This document shows positions 1-8,085 of a DNA stretch of 38,426 bases, piece by piece. Source of the DNA: a virus; the IMG/VR virus record IMGVR_UViG_3300034119_000495, positions 1 through 38,426 of that record; one strand, given 5' to 3'. Each line of letters starts with the position of its first letter. Position 1 is the stretch's first letter. The position numbers were made by a program, and so were the translations under genes. The notes under the pieces were generated by a model that ran no database searches, had not been told where the DNA came from, and saw only the letters and a program-made list of their open reading frames with translations.

Positions 1-1
1 T

Positions 2-220
2 GGGTTCCCTGAAAAGTTTGCTACATCTGAGGATTACTTCTTATCTAGGAAGTATAGTCCTAAAAAGTTTAGAATTGTTAAACATCATTTTGGGCAAGAT
101 AGTCGTAGATTTAAGAAGATGGGATATTTAGGTATGGCTAAATATCTAGTTAAGAATTTTATCAATCGTAATAACAAACAATATTGGGATAATTTGGATT
201 CATCTAAATATTGGAGTTGA
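2..220 (+). CDS. Probable glycosyltransferase, C-terminal end only (5' truncated)
   Basis: An open frame enters from the left edge and stops at TGA 218-220, leaving 72 codons. The peptide opens with GFPEKF and has SEDYFLSRKY, an ED acidic pair in the setting seen near the catalytic base of GT-A family 2 glycosyltransferases, followed by a basic RRFKKMGYLGMAKYL helix typical of their C-terminal tail. The frame uses the same AT-rich codons as its neighbours. The family call is an inference from this short tail; the start and the DxD region lie outside the window. The gene is followed 34 nt later by a late-type promoter, so it probably ends a transcription unit. Confidence 0.55.
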   Translation, partial: GFPEKFATSEDYFLSRKYSPKKFRIVKHHFGQDSRRFKKMGYLGMAKYLVKNFINRNNKQYWDNLDSSKYWS

Positions 221-254
221 TAATTGGTTTATTGAGTGATACTATCAACCTACT

Positions 255-263
255 GATAAATAC
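255..263 (+). promoter_or_regulatory. T4-like late promoter box GATAAATAC
   Basis: GATAAATA matches 7 of 8 positions of the T4 late promoter TATAAATA, and the following C also recurs at most other boxes in this window. It lies just upstream of the ATG at 267. By T4 spacing transcription would start at about 268, on the start codon itself. Confidence 0.6.
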
Positions 264-266
264 TCT

Positions 267-2027
267 ATGGACTTAAAAGAATTACATTCATTCAAAATGT
301 CAGATGCAGTGACATTTCACAATAACCTCAATCCAAAGTTATTTCGTGGGCAACATCTACAACCTGAAGTAGAACTACAATTAAAAAATATTGCACAAGA
401 CTTCCTACAGGAGATGGGTATACATGATTTAGATGTACGTGATATCACTATTTCTGGAAGTAATGCAGCCTATAGTTATACAGACCATAGTGATTTAGAT
501 TTACATATTTTGGTCAATATGAAGGATTTACCGGATGATGAAGTTTACCGAGAATTCTTTACTGCCAAAAAAGATTTATATAATGATTCACATGATATTA
601 CCATTAATGGAATTCCAGTAGAGTTATATATACAAGATGCTACAGAACCAGTTACTAGTTTGGGTGAATATAGTATTAAAGATAAGAAATGGTTAAGATT
701 GCCCACAAAACGTAGAGCAAATTTTGACCAAAATGCTACCAAAGCAAAATATGAAAAACTATTAGATGTTATTGAAAAAACACTAGAGTCTGATAAGATT
801 AGCAAAGTTAATAAAGTATTGAAGAAGATTAGGCAATATCGTCAAGCTGGGTTAGATAAAGGTGGTGAGTTTGGTCCTGAAAACTTAGCATATAAAGCAT
901 TACGTAGCCAGGGTTATATTACACGTTTATATGATTTACGTGATAAATTACATAGCAAACATTTAAGTTTGAATGGAATGTATTCTAATGTTAATGAAAT
1001 TATAGATATGCCGCCGGTTACTAAGCGTATGGATATACAATCAATGTATAATGATATGCAGACTAAACTTAAATATCATGAAGCAAGTCAATTAACACCT
1101 ATTAATTTTCCTATGAAAAATCAAATATTTCGTGATGAGAAATATGGATACAAATTTTTCTTATTTAATAAAGAAAATAAACCAGTGTTTTACCTCGGTG
1201 TAAGTAAGTTCCATGATGGTTTTAAAACAGGTGTAGTTGCGGGTGAAAAAGAAGTTCAGGGACAGGGTTTAGGCTGGAAGTTATATAAAGCAGTAAGTGA
1301 TTATTTAGGTGTACCTTTGTATAGTGATAGCACACAAACTTCTGATAGTAAGAAGGGTATTTGGCAAAAGCTAATTGATAACTATCCTAACCAAGTTGTA
1401 GGATATGATCAAATTTCACGTAAAAATGTACCTATAAATGCCATTTATCAAACATTGCCACCAGATCAATTAAAATATGTAGATGATGATACTAGAAGAA
1501 ACACATTGTTATTAAAGTTTTTACCAGCGGTAGTACAAGAAACATTAGATGAATCATTTGGTATAGGTCCACTTCAAATGGGCAACATGTGGTTTGATAT
1601 TAGAAAACATGCATTAGAACGACTAGCAGAACGTAAAGTTCCTATATCTACTGCAAAAGAGATGTTGCGTAGAATATCAACAATGGAGAATAAAATTCAA
1701 CAAATGAGTGCAGGACAGGCTTTTTGGGTTTATGATTCTACGTTAGGAATTTCAATGGGTATGAGATTATTAGGTAGTGGTAAAATTCAATGGGCTACTA
1801 CTATTATAGGTGAACCCAGAAATCGTAATGCTAGGAATCCAGTAGTTGATATAAATGAAGCTAGCGGATATATTCCTAGCAAAAAAGAAAAGAATGACCC
1901 TCGTTTTAGTACAGCATTAACAGTAGATGTTAAGCCTAATAGTATCAAAAAGAACGCAAAAGCTTTCTATTGGAATACTAGTAGAGCAGGTATCCCACCA
2001 ACAGTAAAGCCCTCAGGCAAAATCTAA
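267..2027 (+). CDS. Multidomain phage protein with N-terminal nucleotidyltransferase-like domain
   Basis: 586 aa. Residues 62-80 carry GS followed by HSDLDLH, the GS...DxD signature of the polymerase-beta nucleotidyltransferase fold; E119 in PVELYIQD could be the third metal ligand. A middle part (about 285-385) has a VQGQGLGWKLY segment that resembles the acetyl-CoA loop of GNAT acetyltransferases. The C-terminal part (about 450-540) has a KHALERLAERKVP segment of unknown role. The N-terminus contains LKE at residues 3-5, a weak match to a T4 prohead-protease site. An in-frame ATG at 297 is an alternative start, because the late promoter would place the transcript start on the first ATG. It is probably a virion or internal head protein, but the function is unproven. 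Confidence 0.6.
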   Translation: MDLKELHSFKMSDAVTFHNNLNPKLFRGQHLQPEVELQLKNIAQDFLQEMGIHDLDVRDITISGSNAAYSYTDHSDLDLHILVNMKDLPDDEVYREFFTAKKDLYNDSHDITINGIPVELYIQDATEPVTSLGEYSIKDKKWLRLPTKRRANFDQNATKAKYEKLLDVIEKTLESDKISKVNKVLKKIRQYRQAGLDKGGEFGPENLAYKALRSQGYITRLYDLRDKLHSKHLSLNGMYSNVNEIIDMPPVTKRMDIQSMYNDMQTKLKYHEASQLTPINFPMKNQIFRDEKYGYKFFLFNKENKPVFYLGVSKFHDGFKTGVVAGEKEVQGQGLGWKLYKAVSDYLGVPLYSDSTQTSDSKKGIWQKLIDNYPNQVVGYDQISRKNVPINAIYQTLPPDQLKYVDDDTRRNTLLLKFLPAVVQETLDESFGIGPLQMGNMWFDIRKHALERLAERKVPISTAKEMLRRISTMENKIQQMSAGQAFWVYDSTLGISMGMRLLGSGKIQWATTIIGEPRNRNARNPVVDINEASGYIPSKKEKNDPRFSTALTVDVKPNSIKKNAKAFYWNTSRAGIPPTVKPSGKI

Positions 2028-2051
2028 TAAGTTTCCATATTATGGTATTTT

Positions 2052-2060
2052 GATAAATAC
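2052..2060 (+). promoter_or_regulatory. T4-like late promoter box GATAAATAC
   Basis: Same nonamer as at 255. It is placed 22 nt before the ATG at 2083, giving a leader of roughly 18 nt by T4 late spacing. Confidence 0.6.
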
Positions 2061-2082
2061 ACTATTAGTATGGAAATCCGTT

Positions 2083-2910
2083 ATGAAAATCAAACAAATC
2101 ACTGAAACTACAACATCAGGCTCAATGGCTACTGTAAATTCACCCTTAGATGGCACTCAAAGTAGAGGCAATCCTAGCATATATGGTGGTAAAAAAGTAG
2201 GATCTTTATTCAAAGGTAAAAAAACTAGTGCTCCATATGCCAATAGCATCAATGAAAGTACTGAAATTAGTGAACAAGATTTAAGTGAACAAGATTTAAT
2301 TGTTGTTCCCGGTCAAGGCCGCAAATCAAAGACAGGATTTGTTCAACATGGACAAAGTCGTTTAGACCATGAAGTAGAGATGGCTCGCAGTGATTTATTC
2401 AGCGCCGCAAAGAATGCTCAACAAGTTTATTTAATGATCAAAGACCTTAGTGAAGAAGAAGGTCTTGAAGGTTGGGTACAAGAAAAGATTATTAAAGCTA
2501 ATGACTATCTAAACACTATACGTGAATACTTAGAAGGTAAACAAGTTCAAGGTGTTGATGAAAGTATAGAAAATAATCCAGTAGCAAATGCACTCGTAAA
2601 TTATATTATGAAAAATCGTCCTGATTTATTAAAACATGGTGCCGATCGTGTAGGTGATGCAATTGATAGAATTGCAAGTAATGTTAGACATATCAACTCT
2701 GATAATATAGGTAAAGTGATTAAACAAATTGAATATTATGTTACAAGTGGTAACAATGACATGTATGAAGGTGCCAAAGTAGATAGAATGGTTAAGCATA
2801 TTGCTAAATCTGAAAAAAAATTAGGCAAAAGTAAAGACGAAGCAGAGAACATTGCTTGGGCTACTGCTAACAAACGTGGCATGTTAGATAACAAGAATAA
2901 GAAAGCATAA
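2083..2910 (+). CDS. Conserved phage structural/internal protein with capsid-targeting-like N-terminus
   Basis: 275 aa. The start at 2083 is chosen because the frame upstream of it contains the late promoter box. The protein opens MKIKQITE, ending in I-T-E, the (I/L)-x-E pattern cut by T4 gp21 prohead protease. Residues 45-90 are low complexity and include a duplicated SEQDL. A helical block (MARSDLFSAAKNAQQVYLMI and GWVQEKIIKANDYLNTIREYL) and a basic C-terminus (SEKKLGKSKDEAENIAWATA) are, from memory, common to many aquatic T4-like phage proteins of unknown function. It is separated by 1 nt from the next gene, which has a similar N-terminus. The role is inferred to be in the virion, possibly packaged inside the head. 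Confidence 0.55.
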   Translation: MKIKQITETTTSGSMATVNSPLDGTQSRGNPSIYGGKKVGSLFKGKKTSAPYANSINESTEISEQDLSEQDLIVVPGQGRKSKTGFVQHGQSRLDHEVEMARSDLFSAAKNAQQVYLMIKDLSEEEGLEGWVQEKIIKANDYLNTIREYLEGKQVQGVDESIENNPVANALVNYIMKNRPDLLKHGADRVGDAIDRIASNVRHINSDNIGKVIKQIEYYVTSGNNDMYEGAKVDRMVKHIAKSEKKLGKSKDEAENIAWATANKRGMLDNKNKKA

Positions 2911-2911
2911 T

Positions 2912-5665
2912 ATGAGCAATATCCTTAAAGGTATATTAAAAGAATCCAATTCAGTATATGGACATAGTGATCCAGCTAGAGAATATGGAGCTGAGGATCC
3001 ACCAAGATTTAACAAATCACGTTCTAGTTATCCTTCACAAGAAGATGATACATTTGACGATGATGTTGAGTATTCTAGGAAAATGTATCAACTAAGCCAA
3101 AAACAAAAACGTGATGCTGACCATGATAGATTAGCAACTGGTACAAATGAAGGTGTCAGAGATTTAGGTTATGATGCACAATCTCTTATAATGAAATTAC
3201 GCCGTGACATTGAAGAAAAAAGATTACAACCAACACGCCAATCAATATTAGCGGCAGCGAGAGAGTTAGCAGGTGACATGAATTTTGCACCTGAATTATT
3301 AGTACAACAAGTATTGAGTAAAGGTGTAGCAGAAGGCATAGATGATCCATGGGGAGATCAAGGTAACTTTGCAGGTGATAAGCCAGTTAAACTTGGCGGT
3401 GTCTCTATTAAGAACATACAGACAGGTGATACTGTTAAGTATCTAGGACAACCTGCAAAAGTAGTTGCTATGAGTAAGGATCGTAAACAGTCTCGTATTA
3501 CAATTTCTAAAGGTATCGGTAGTGTTACACAAGATGTATTAACAAGTGATTTACAACAATTGGGTCGTGGTACAACCATAGAAGAAGATGATAATAATAC
3601 TAGAATGAAAATGGATCAGTATTATGATTTAGCCGATGCTCTTCAGGAAAAGCTTAGACAAGCAATTAAGTTTGGTGATACCGAACTTGTACATAAATTA
3701 TCCAAAGAACGTGCTGACTTAGATGCACGTGTTAAAAAATATGGATTAATACCAGAATCACAACTAGATGAAATCTCTAATGAGAAATTATCACAATACA
3801 AAACAGCGGCAGCAGCCGATGCTAGTAAAGCTGATAGTGAAGGTGATTACAAGCGTGGAGATAAACGTTTCAGTGGTATTGTTAAAGCAACTAAGAAACA
3901 ATTTGCTAATGATACAAAGAAATCTGGTATCAGTCAAGGTATAAACGAATTTGCTGTAGTTCCTAATGGCCCTAAAGGACCTAAAGATTACGGTCAACCA
4001 AATAGCTCACGTTATATAGGTGGTAATAAGTTTGTAGTAGGTACTACTAACAACTATGTATTAACTGCAACAATAGACAAATGGGGATTAGAATGGGATG
4101 AGGATGATGAGATATGGTTCTTAGATAGTCCTGGTGCCGCTCATATTGCTGATGCTAGTGAAGGTGAAATAGAATTACCCCCACCACGTGAACAAAGAAA
4201 TCAGATACATGATTTAGTAACTGATTATCTTAACGCTAGAAATTCTGCAGATTTACAAAAAGTAGCCGCATATTACGGTCATAGTGATGATGGCGAAATG
4301 GCAACAAATGAAGAATTCAGACCTACATCCGGTCAAGCTAATAATATACGTAAACAAACTGCACAAAAAATGAATCCAGGCAGTACTAAGTTTGTTTGGA
4401 AAAGACCTAATCAAATAGGTGGCAGTCATACAGAGAACGAACTTAAATCATTGAATTTTAAATATTCATCAAAACATAATGTTTGGGGCGGTACACAAGA
4501 CATGTGGAATAGTTTGTCTAGTAACCTGGATGAGAATTTAGGAGATCAACTTAAAGCTACATCATTGGATGCATTAGTAAAAGCTAAATTAGCCATAGAG
4601 CAACAGCGTGAAGCTGAGATAGAAGCTTGGAAAAGAGATTTTGAAAAGAATACAGTACAAAAAGCGCAACAAGGTTTACGTAGAGAATTTCAACCAACAC
4701 CTGTAGCGCAACCCGGTGAGAAACATTCAGTATTAAAAGCCAGACTAGCTCAATTGAATAGTGCTATAGAGAAACAAGCATTATTAGATAAGCTAGTTGA
4801 TAGATTAGAACGTAAGGGTTTAATGACTCCTGCAATGCAAAATGATACTGATACAAGAATGCATGTTAGATATGGTGCAAAAGATAATTATGAATCACTA
4901 AATAAAAAATTAGACAACACTATTGCAATGTTACAAAATAGATTGTATATACGTAAAAAGTCAGGGTTAAAAGAAGAAGAACAATTAGATGAGTTAAAAT
5001 GTTGGTCCGGCTATCATAGAGTTGCCGGCACAAAAGCAGGCTTTCCAGGTAGTTGTGAAAAAAATAAAACAAATGAAGAAGATATATCGGAAGAACAACA
5101 TAGTTGCCCACATTGCGGTGGCGAGATGGTCAGTGAAGAATTGATGAACGAGAAGAAAGACGCTTGCTACTATAAAGTTAAGAGCCGTTATAAAGTATGG
5201 CCAAGTGCTTATGCTAGTGGTGCATTAGTTAAGTGCCGCAAGAAAGGCGCAGATAGCTGGGGCAATGGTGGCAAGAAGAATGAAAGCTCTATACTAGAAG
5301 GTATTGAACAAGTAGACGAGAACTTAAATAAATGGTTCAAAGAGAAGTGGGTTCGTTTTGGTCCAGATGGTAAGATTCGTGGTGACTGTGCTAGAGGTGA
5401 TGATAGTGAAGGCAAGCCAAAGTGTTTGCCACAAAGTAAAGCACACAGTTTAGGTAAGAAGGGTCGTGCAAGTGCTGCCTCAAGAAAGCGCAGAGAAGAT
5501 CCTAATCCAGAGCGTAGTGGCAAAGCTATCAATGTTAATACTAAGAAAAAAGCAAATGAAGATCAACTAGAAGAAAAGTGGTCACAGAAATACAAAGATA
5601 GTATCAACTGTAGCAATCCTAAAGGCTTTAGTCAAAAAGCACATTGTCAGGGAAAAAAGAAATGA
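2912..5665 (+). CDS. Large phage protein with C-terminal Cys-containing modules (DUF5872-like)
   Basis: 917 aa, function not recognised. It opens MSNILKGILKE, ending in L-K-E like T4 capsid-targeting peptides. The long centre is hydrophilic and mostly helical or disordered, with acidic patches. The last quarter is a string of short modules: a CWSGYHRVAG...GSC unit near 690-710, a CPHCGG pair near 730, DACYYKVKSRYKVWPSAYASG...KC near 750-775, a WFKEKWVRFGPDG unit with three Cys near 810-845 resembling DUF5872, and a final INCSNPKGFSQKAHCQG unit. Such modules recur in unrelated phage proteins. The likely location is inside the virion. It is followed by overlapping ATGA coupling to a micro-ORF and the Dps gene. 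Confidence 0.55.
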   Translation: MSNILKGILKESNSVYGHSDPAREYGAEDPPRFNKSRSSYPSQEDDTFDDDVEYSRKMYQLSQKQKRDADHDRLATGTNEGVRDLGYDAQSLIMKLRRDIEEKRLQPTRQSILAAARELAGDMNFAPELLVQQVLSKGVAEGIDDPWGDQGNFAGDKPVKLGGVSIKNIQTGDTVKYLGQPAKVVAMSKDRKQSRITISKGIGSVTQDVLTSDLQQLGRGTTIEEDDNNTRMKMDQYYDLADALQEKLRQAIKFGDTELVHKLSKERADLDARVKKYGLIPESQLDEISNEKLSQYKTAAAADASKADSEGDYKRGDKRFSGIVKATKKQFANDTKKSGISQGINEFAVVPNGPKGPKDYGQPNSSRYIGGNKFVVGTTNNYVLTATIDKWGLEWDEDDEIWFLDSPGAAHIADASEGEIELPPPREQRNQIHDLVTDYLNARNSADLQKVAAYYGHSDDGEMATNEEFRPTSGQANNIRKQTAQKMNPGSTKFVWKRPNQIGGSHTENELKSLNFKYSSKHNVWGGTQDMWNSLSSNLDENLGDQLKATSLDALVKAKLAIEQQREAEIEAWKRDFEKNTVQKAQQGLRREFQPTPVAQPGEKHSVLKARLAQLNSAIEKQALLDKLVDRLERKGLMTPAMQNDTDTRMHVRYGAKDNYESLNKKLDNTIAMLQNRLYIRKKSGLKEEEQLDELKCWSGYHRVAGTKAGFPGSCEKNKTNEEDISEEQHSCPHCGGEMVSEELMNEKKDACYYKVKSRYKVWPSAYASGALVKCRKKGADSWGNGGKKNESSILEGIEQVDENLNKWFKEKWVRFGPDGKIRGDCARGDDSEGKPKCLPQSKAHSLGKKGRASAASRKRREDPNPERSGKAINVNTKKKANEDQLEEKWSQKYKDSINCSNPKGFSQKAHCQGKKK

Positions 5666-5709
5666 CAGATTATGAATTTTATTGGAATAGAAAAGGATAC
5701 CCAAGATAA
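5662..5709 (+). CDS. Possible 15-residue micro-ORF bridging two genes
   Basis: ATG at 5662 overlaps the previous stop as ATGA, and its TAA at 5707-5709 overlaps the Dps start as TAATG. The product would be MTDYEFYWNRKGYPR. AGGGA lies 11 nt upstream. The double coupling suggests a translated leader that keeps ribosomes moving into the Dps gene, or a tiny peptide. No homologue is recognised, so it may simply be a linker. Confidence 0.35.
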   Translation: MTDYEFYWNRKGYPR

Positions 5710-6149
5710 TGTTATCAGATAACTTAAAAGTATTATTAGCAAGCACACAAGCGTTTGCTATCAAAAGTCAAAACTTTCACTGGAATGTGGAGGGAAGTAA
5801 TTTTCCGCAATATCACGAATTCTTTGATACATTGTACGGTGATGTAAGTGCCACTATTGACCCGATCGCTGAATATATCAGAATCTTAGGACATTATACT
5901 CCTGGCAGTTTGTCACGATATGGTGAACTAAGTATTATTCAAGACCAAACTAAAATCCCACGTGCTGAGTTAATGTTTGCTGAATCATTACAAGATTGTG
6001 AAAAGATGATTGAATTAGTTGTTGCTATGTTTGCTGAAGCGGCAAATGAAAACCAACATGGTATAGAAAACTATATGGCTGAATTACAAGACCTATATGG
6101 TAAGAAAGCTTGGTTTATCCGTTCTACATTAAAAAGAGAACGTGAGTGA
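5709..6149 (+). CDS. dps: Dps-family ferritin (DNA protection during starvation protein)
   Basis: 146 aa, close to the usual Dps length. The inter-subunit ferroxidase residues are all present: H24 in NFHWNV, H36, D40, D51 and E55 in IDPIAEYIRILG. They match Listeria Dps H31, H43, D47, D58 and E62 at a constant offset of 7. Dps forms dodecamers that bind DNA, oxidise Fe(II) using peroxide and store iron. The gene follows putative internal head proteins and starts by TAATG coupling. There is no obvious basic N-terminal tail, so DNA binding is uncertain. A phage Dps could protect phage DNA from Fenton damage, or scavenge iron late in infection; both ideas are inference. Confidence 0.85.
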   Translation: MLSDNLKVLLASTQAFAIKSQNFHWNVEGSNFPQYHEFFDTLYGDVSATIDPIAEYIRILGHYTPGSLSRYGELSIIQDQTKIPRAELMFAESLQDCEKMIELVVAMFAEAANENQHGIENYMAELQDLYGKKAWFIRSTLKRERE

Positions 6150-6188
6150 GAGCAATAGATGCACATGAAAAACATATAAGGAAATATT

Positions 6189-6233
6189 ATGCAATTTAGT
6201 GGAATGGTTTTAAGTGGTGGATTTACTTATAGT
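6189..6233 (+). repeat. 45-bp direct repeat, copy 1 (5' end of first KAIFGYG gene)
   Basis: The first 15 codons of this gene are identical in DNA to those at 7161-7205. They encode the MQFSGMVLSGGFTYS tag. This stretch could act as a recombination handle between paralogous adhesin genes. Confidence 0.9.
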
Positions 6234-7136
6234 TCACCACCCCCTCTTAGCGGACCAACGCAAAAGGCTATTTTTGGTTATGGTGTTGCGTCAGGAATTA
6301 CAGCAGTAACCAACTTAGTATCAAATACAGGAGTTGTTGCTACTGATACTACAGGAGTAGGTACTGCTAGATATTATCTTGCAGCCGCAAATTATGGCGG
6401 GGACAAGGCTATATTTGGATATGGTCGCAATGATACAGGAGCAGGATCACAATCAATGACCAACTTAGTAAGTAACACCGGTGTAGTTGCTACTGATACT
6501 ACTGGTGTTGGTACTGCTAGAAATTCATTAGCAGCCGCGGGTTACGGAACTGATAAAGCTATTTTTGGATATGGAGTTCGTACTGACACAGGTATTACGC
6601 AATCAATTACTAACAAAGTATCAAACACAGGGGTTGTTGCTACAGATACTACAGGCGTCGGTACTGAAAGATATTTTCTAGCAGCCGCAGGGTATGGTAC
6701 TGATAAAGCAATATTTGGTTATGGAATTACTTTTTCAAGTCAGGTGGTATCAGTAACTAACAAAGTATCAGATACAGGTGTGGTCGCTACTGATACGACA
6801 GGTGTAGGTACTGCTAGAACTGGATTAGCAGCCGCAGGTTATGGTACAGATAAAGCTATATTTGGATATGGAAATAGTGGATCAGTAACAGCAATAACCA
6901 ACCTAGTATCAAACACCGGAGTTGTAGCCAATAATACAACTGGTGTTGGTACTGCTAGAGATAGTCTTGCGGCTGCAGGATATGGCACTGATAAAGCTAT
7001 TTTTGGATATGGTACTACTTCTGTAAAGGTGTCAATGACCAATCTAGTATCAAACACCGGTGTTGTTGCTACTGATACGACAGGTGTAGGTACTGCAAGA
7101 TTAGGCTTAGCAGCCGCAGGTTATTCATTTACTTAA
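6189..7136 (+). CDS. Six-repeat KAIFGYG adhesin-like protein (paralogue 1)
   Basis: 315 aa. A 15-residue N-terminal tag and a short Pro-rich linker are followed by six repeats of about 46-50 residues. Each begins KAIFGYG, continues through TNLVSNTGVVATDTTGVGTAR and ends LAAAGYGTD. Six regular beta-rich repeats with closing Gly-rich turns suggest a six-bladed propeller like Kelch or tachylectin proteins; this fold is an inference. The variable residues sit just after KAIFGYG and after GTAR, as expected for exposed loops. AAGGAAAT serves as RBS. It is paired with a paralogue 24 nt downstream. The likely role is a virion-surface receptor-binding or tail-fibre tip protein. Confidence 0.6.
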   Translation: MQFSGMVLSGGFTYSSPPPLSGPTQKAIFGYGVASGITAVTNLVSNTGVVATDTTGVGTARYYLAAANYGGDKAIFGYGRNDTGAGSQSMTNLVSNTGVVATDTTGVGTARNSLAAAGYGTDKAIFGYGVRTDTGITQSITNKVSNTGVVATDTTGVGTERYFLAAAGYGTDKAIFGYGITFSSQVVSVTNKVSDTGVVATDTTGVGTARTGLAAAGYGTDKAIFGYGNSGSVTAITNLVSNTGVVANNTTGVGTARDSLAAAGYGTDKAIFGYGTTSVKVSMTNLVSNTGVVATDTTGVGTARLGLAAAGYSFT

Positions 7137-7160
7137 AAATATAGAATAAGGAAAAATATT

Positions 7161-7205
7161 ATGCAATTTAGTGGAATGGTTTTAAGTGGTGGATTTACTT
7201 ATAGT
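7161..7205 (+). repeat. 45-bp direct repeat, copy 2 (5' end of second KAIFGYG gene)
   Basis: Identical base for base to 6189-6233. The two copies diverge directly after it at the Pro-rich linker. Confidence 0.9.
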
Positions 7206-8081
7206 CCACCTCCCCCACCGGGAACAACAAAAGCAATCTTTGGATATGGTGCCACTGCTATTACTACATTTACAGCAATAACCAACTTAGTATCAGACAC
7301 TGGTGTTGTTGCTACAAATACGAGTGGTGTTGGTACTGCTAGAGAGGGCCTTGCAGCCGCAAGTTACGGAACTGATAAAGCCATATTTGGTTTTGGATAC
7401 AATCAAGCTCTTACATATTTATCTATGACTAACTTAGTATCAAACACTGGTGTTGTTAGTAATGATACTACAGGTGTGGGCACTGCTAGAAGTTATCTTG
7501 CTGCCGCGGGATATGGCTATGATAAAGCTATATTCGGGTATGGCACCAGCGGCACAGGCATTAAATCAATGACTAACCTAGTATCAAACACTGGTGTTGT
7601 TAGTAATGATGTTGCCGGGGTGGGTACAGCAAGATGGTGGCTTGCAGCCGCAGGTTATGGCGGTGATAAAGCTATATTTGGATACGGAACTACTAGGGTA
7701 ACCAATCTAGTATCAAACACAGGTGTAGTAGCCACAGATACTGCAGGTGTCGGTACTGATAGAGTGGCATTAGCGGCTGCAGGTTATGGAACTGATAAAG
7801 CTATATTTGGGTATGGAGACGGACCCACATCAATAACCAATCTAGTATCAAATACAGGCGTTGTTAGTAATGATGTTACCGGTGTAGGTACAGCAAGAAA
7901 CCGATTAGCAGCCACTGGGTATGGTAGGGATAAGGCTATATTTGGATATGGATCTATTAATGGAGTTAATGGCTTATCAATGACTAATTTAGTAAGTAAT
8001 ACAGGTGTAGTTGCTACTGATACTACAGGTGTAGGTACTGGTAGATTTCAACTTGCGGCTGCAGGTTATTCAACATCATAA
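7161..8081 (+). CDS. Six-repeat KAIFGYG adhesin-like protein (paralogue 2)
   Basis: 306 aa, same architecture as the preceding gene: an identical MQFSGMVLSGGFTYS tag, a PPPPPG linker and six KAIFGYG repeats. Repeat 4 is shortened at the variable loop (TTRVTNLVS) and several repeats use VVSNDV in place of VVATDT. Conserved framework and differing loops point to duplication followed by diversification of the binding surface. AAGGA lies 10-15 nt before the ATG. It is followed 4 nt later by the GH19 gene without an SD, so that gene is probably translationally coupled. A receptor-binding role is inferred. Confidence 0.6.
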   Translation: MQFSGMVLSGGFTYSPPPPPGTTKAIFGYGATAITTFTAITNLVSDTGVVATNTSGVGTAREGLAAASYGTDKAIFGFGYNQALTYLSMTNLVSNTGVVSNDTTGVGTARSYLAAAGYGYDKAIFGYGTSGTGIKSMTNLVSNTGVVSNDVAGVGTARWWLAAAGYGGDKAIFGYGTTRVTNLVSNTGVVATDTAGVGTDRVALAAAGYGTDKAIFGYGDGPTSITNLVSNTGVVSNDVTGVGTARNRLAATGYGRDKAIFGYGSINGVNGLSMTNLVSNTGVVATDTTGVGTGRFQLAAAGYSTS

Positions 8082-8085
8082 AATA

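Noticed and set aside
2028-2051. Terminator hairpin (CCAT/ATGG) after the first full gene
   Set aside because: Four-bp stem only, with a weak T-run; below what I would call.
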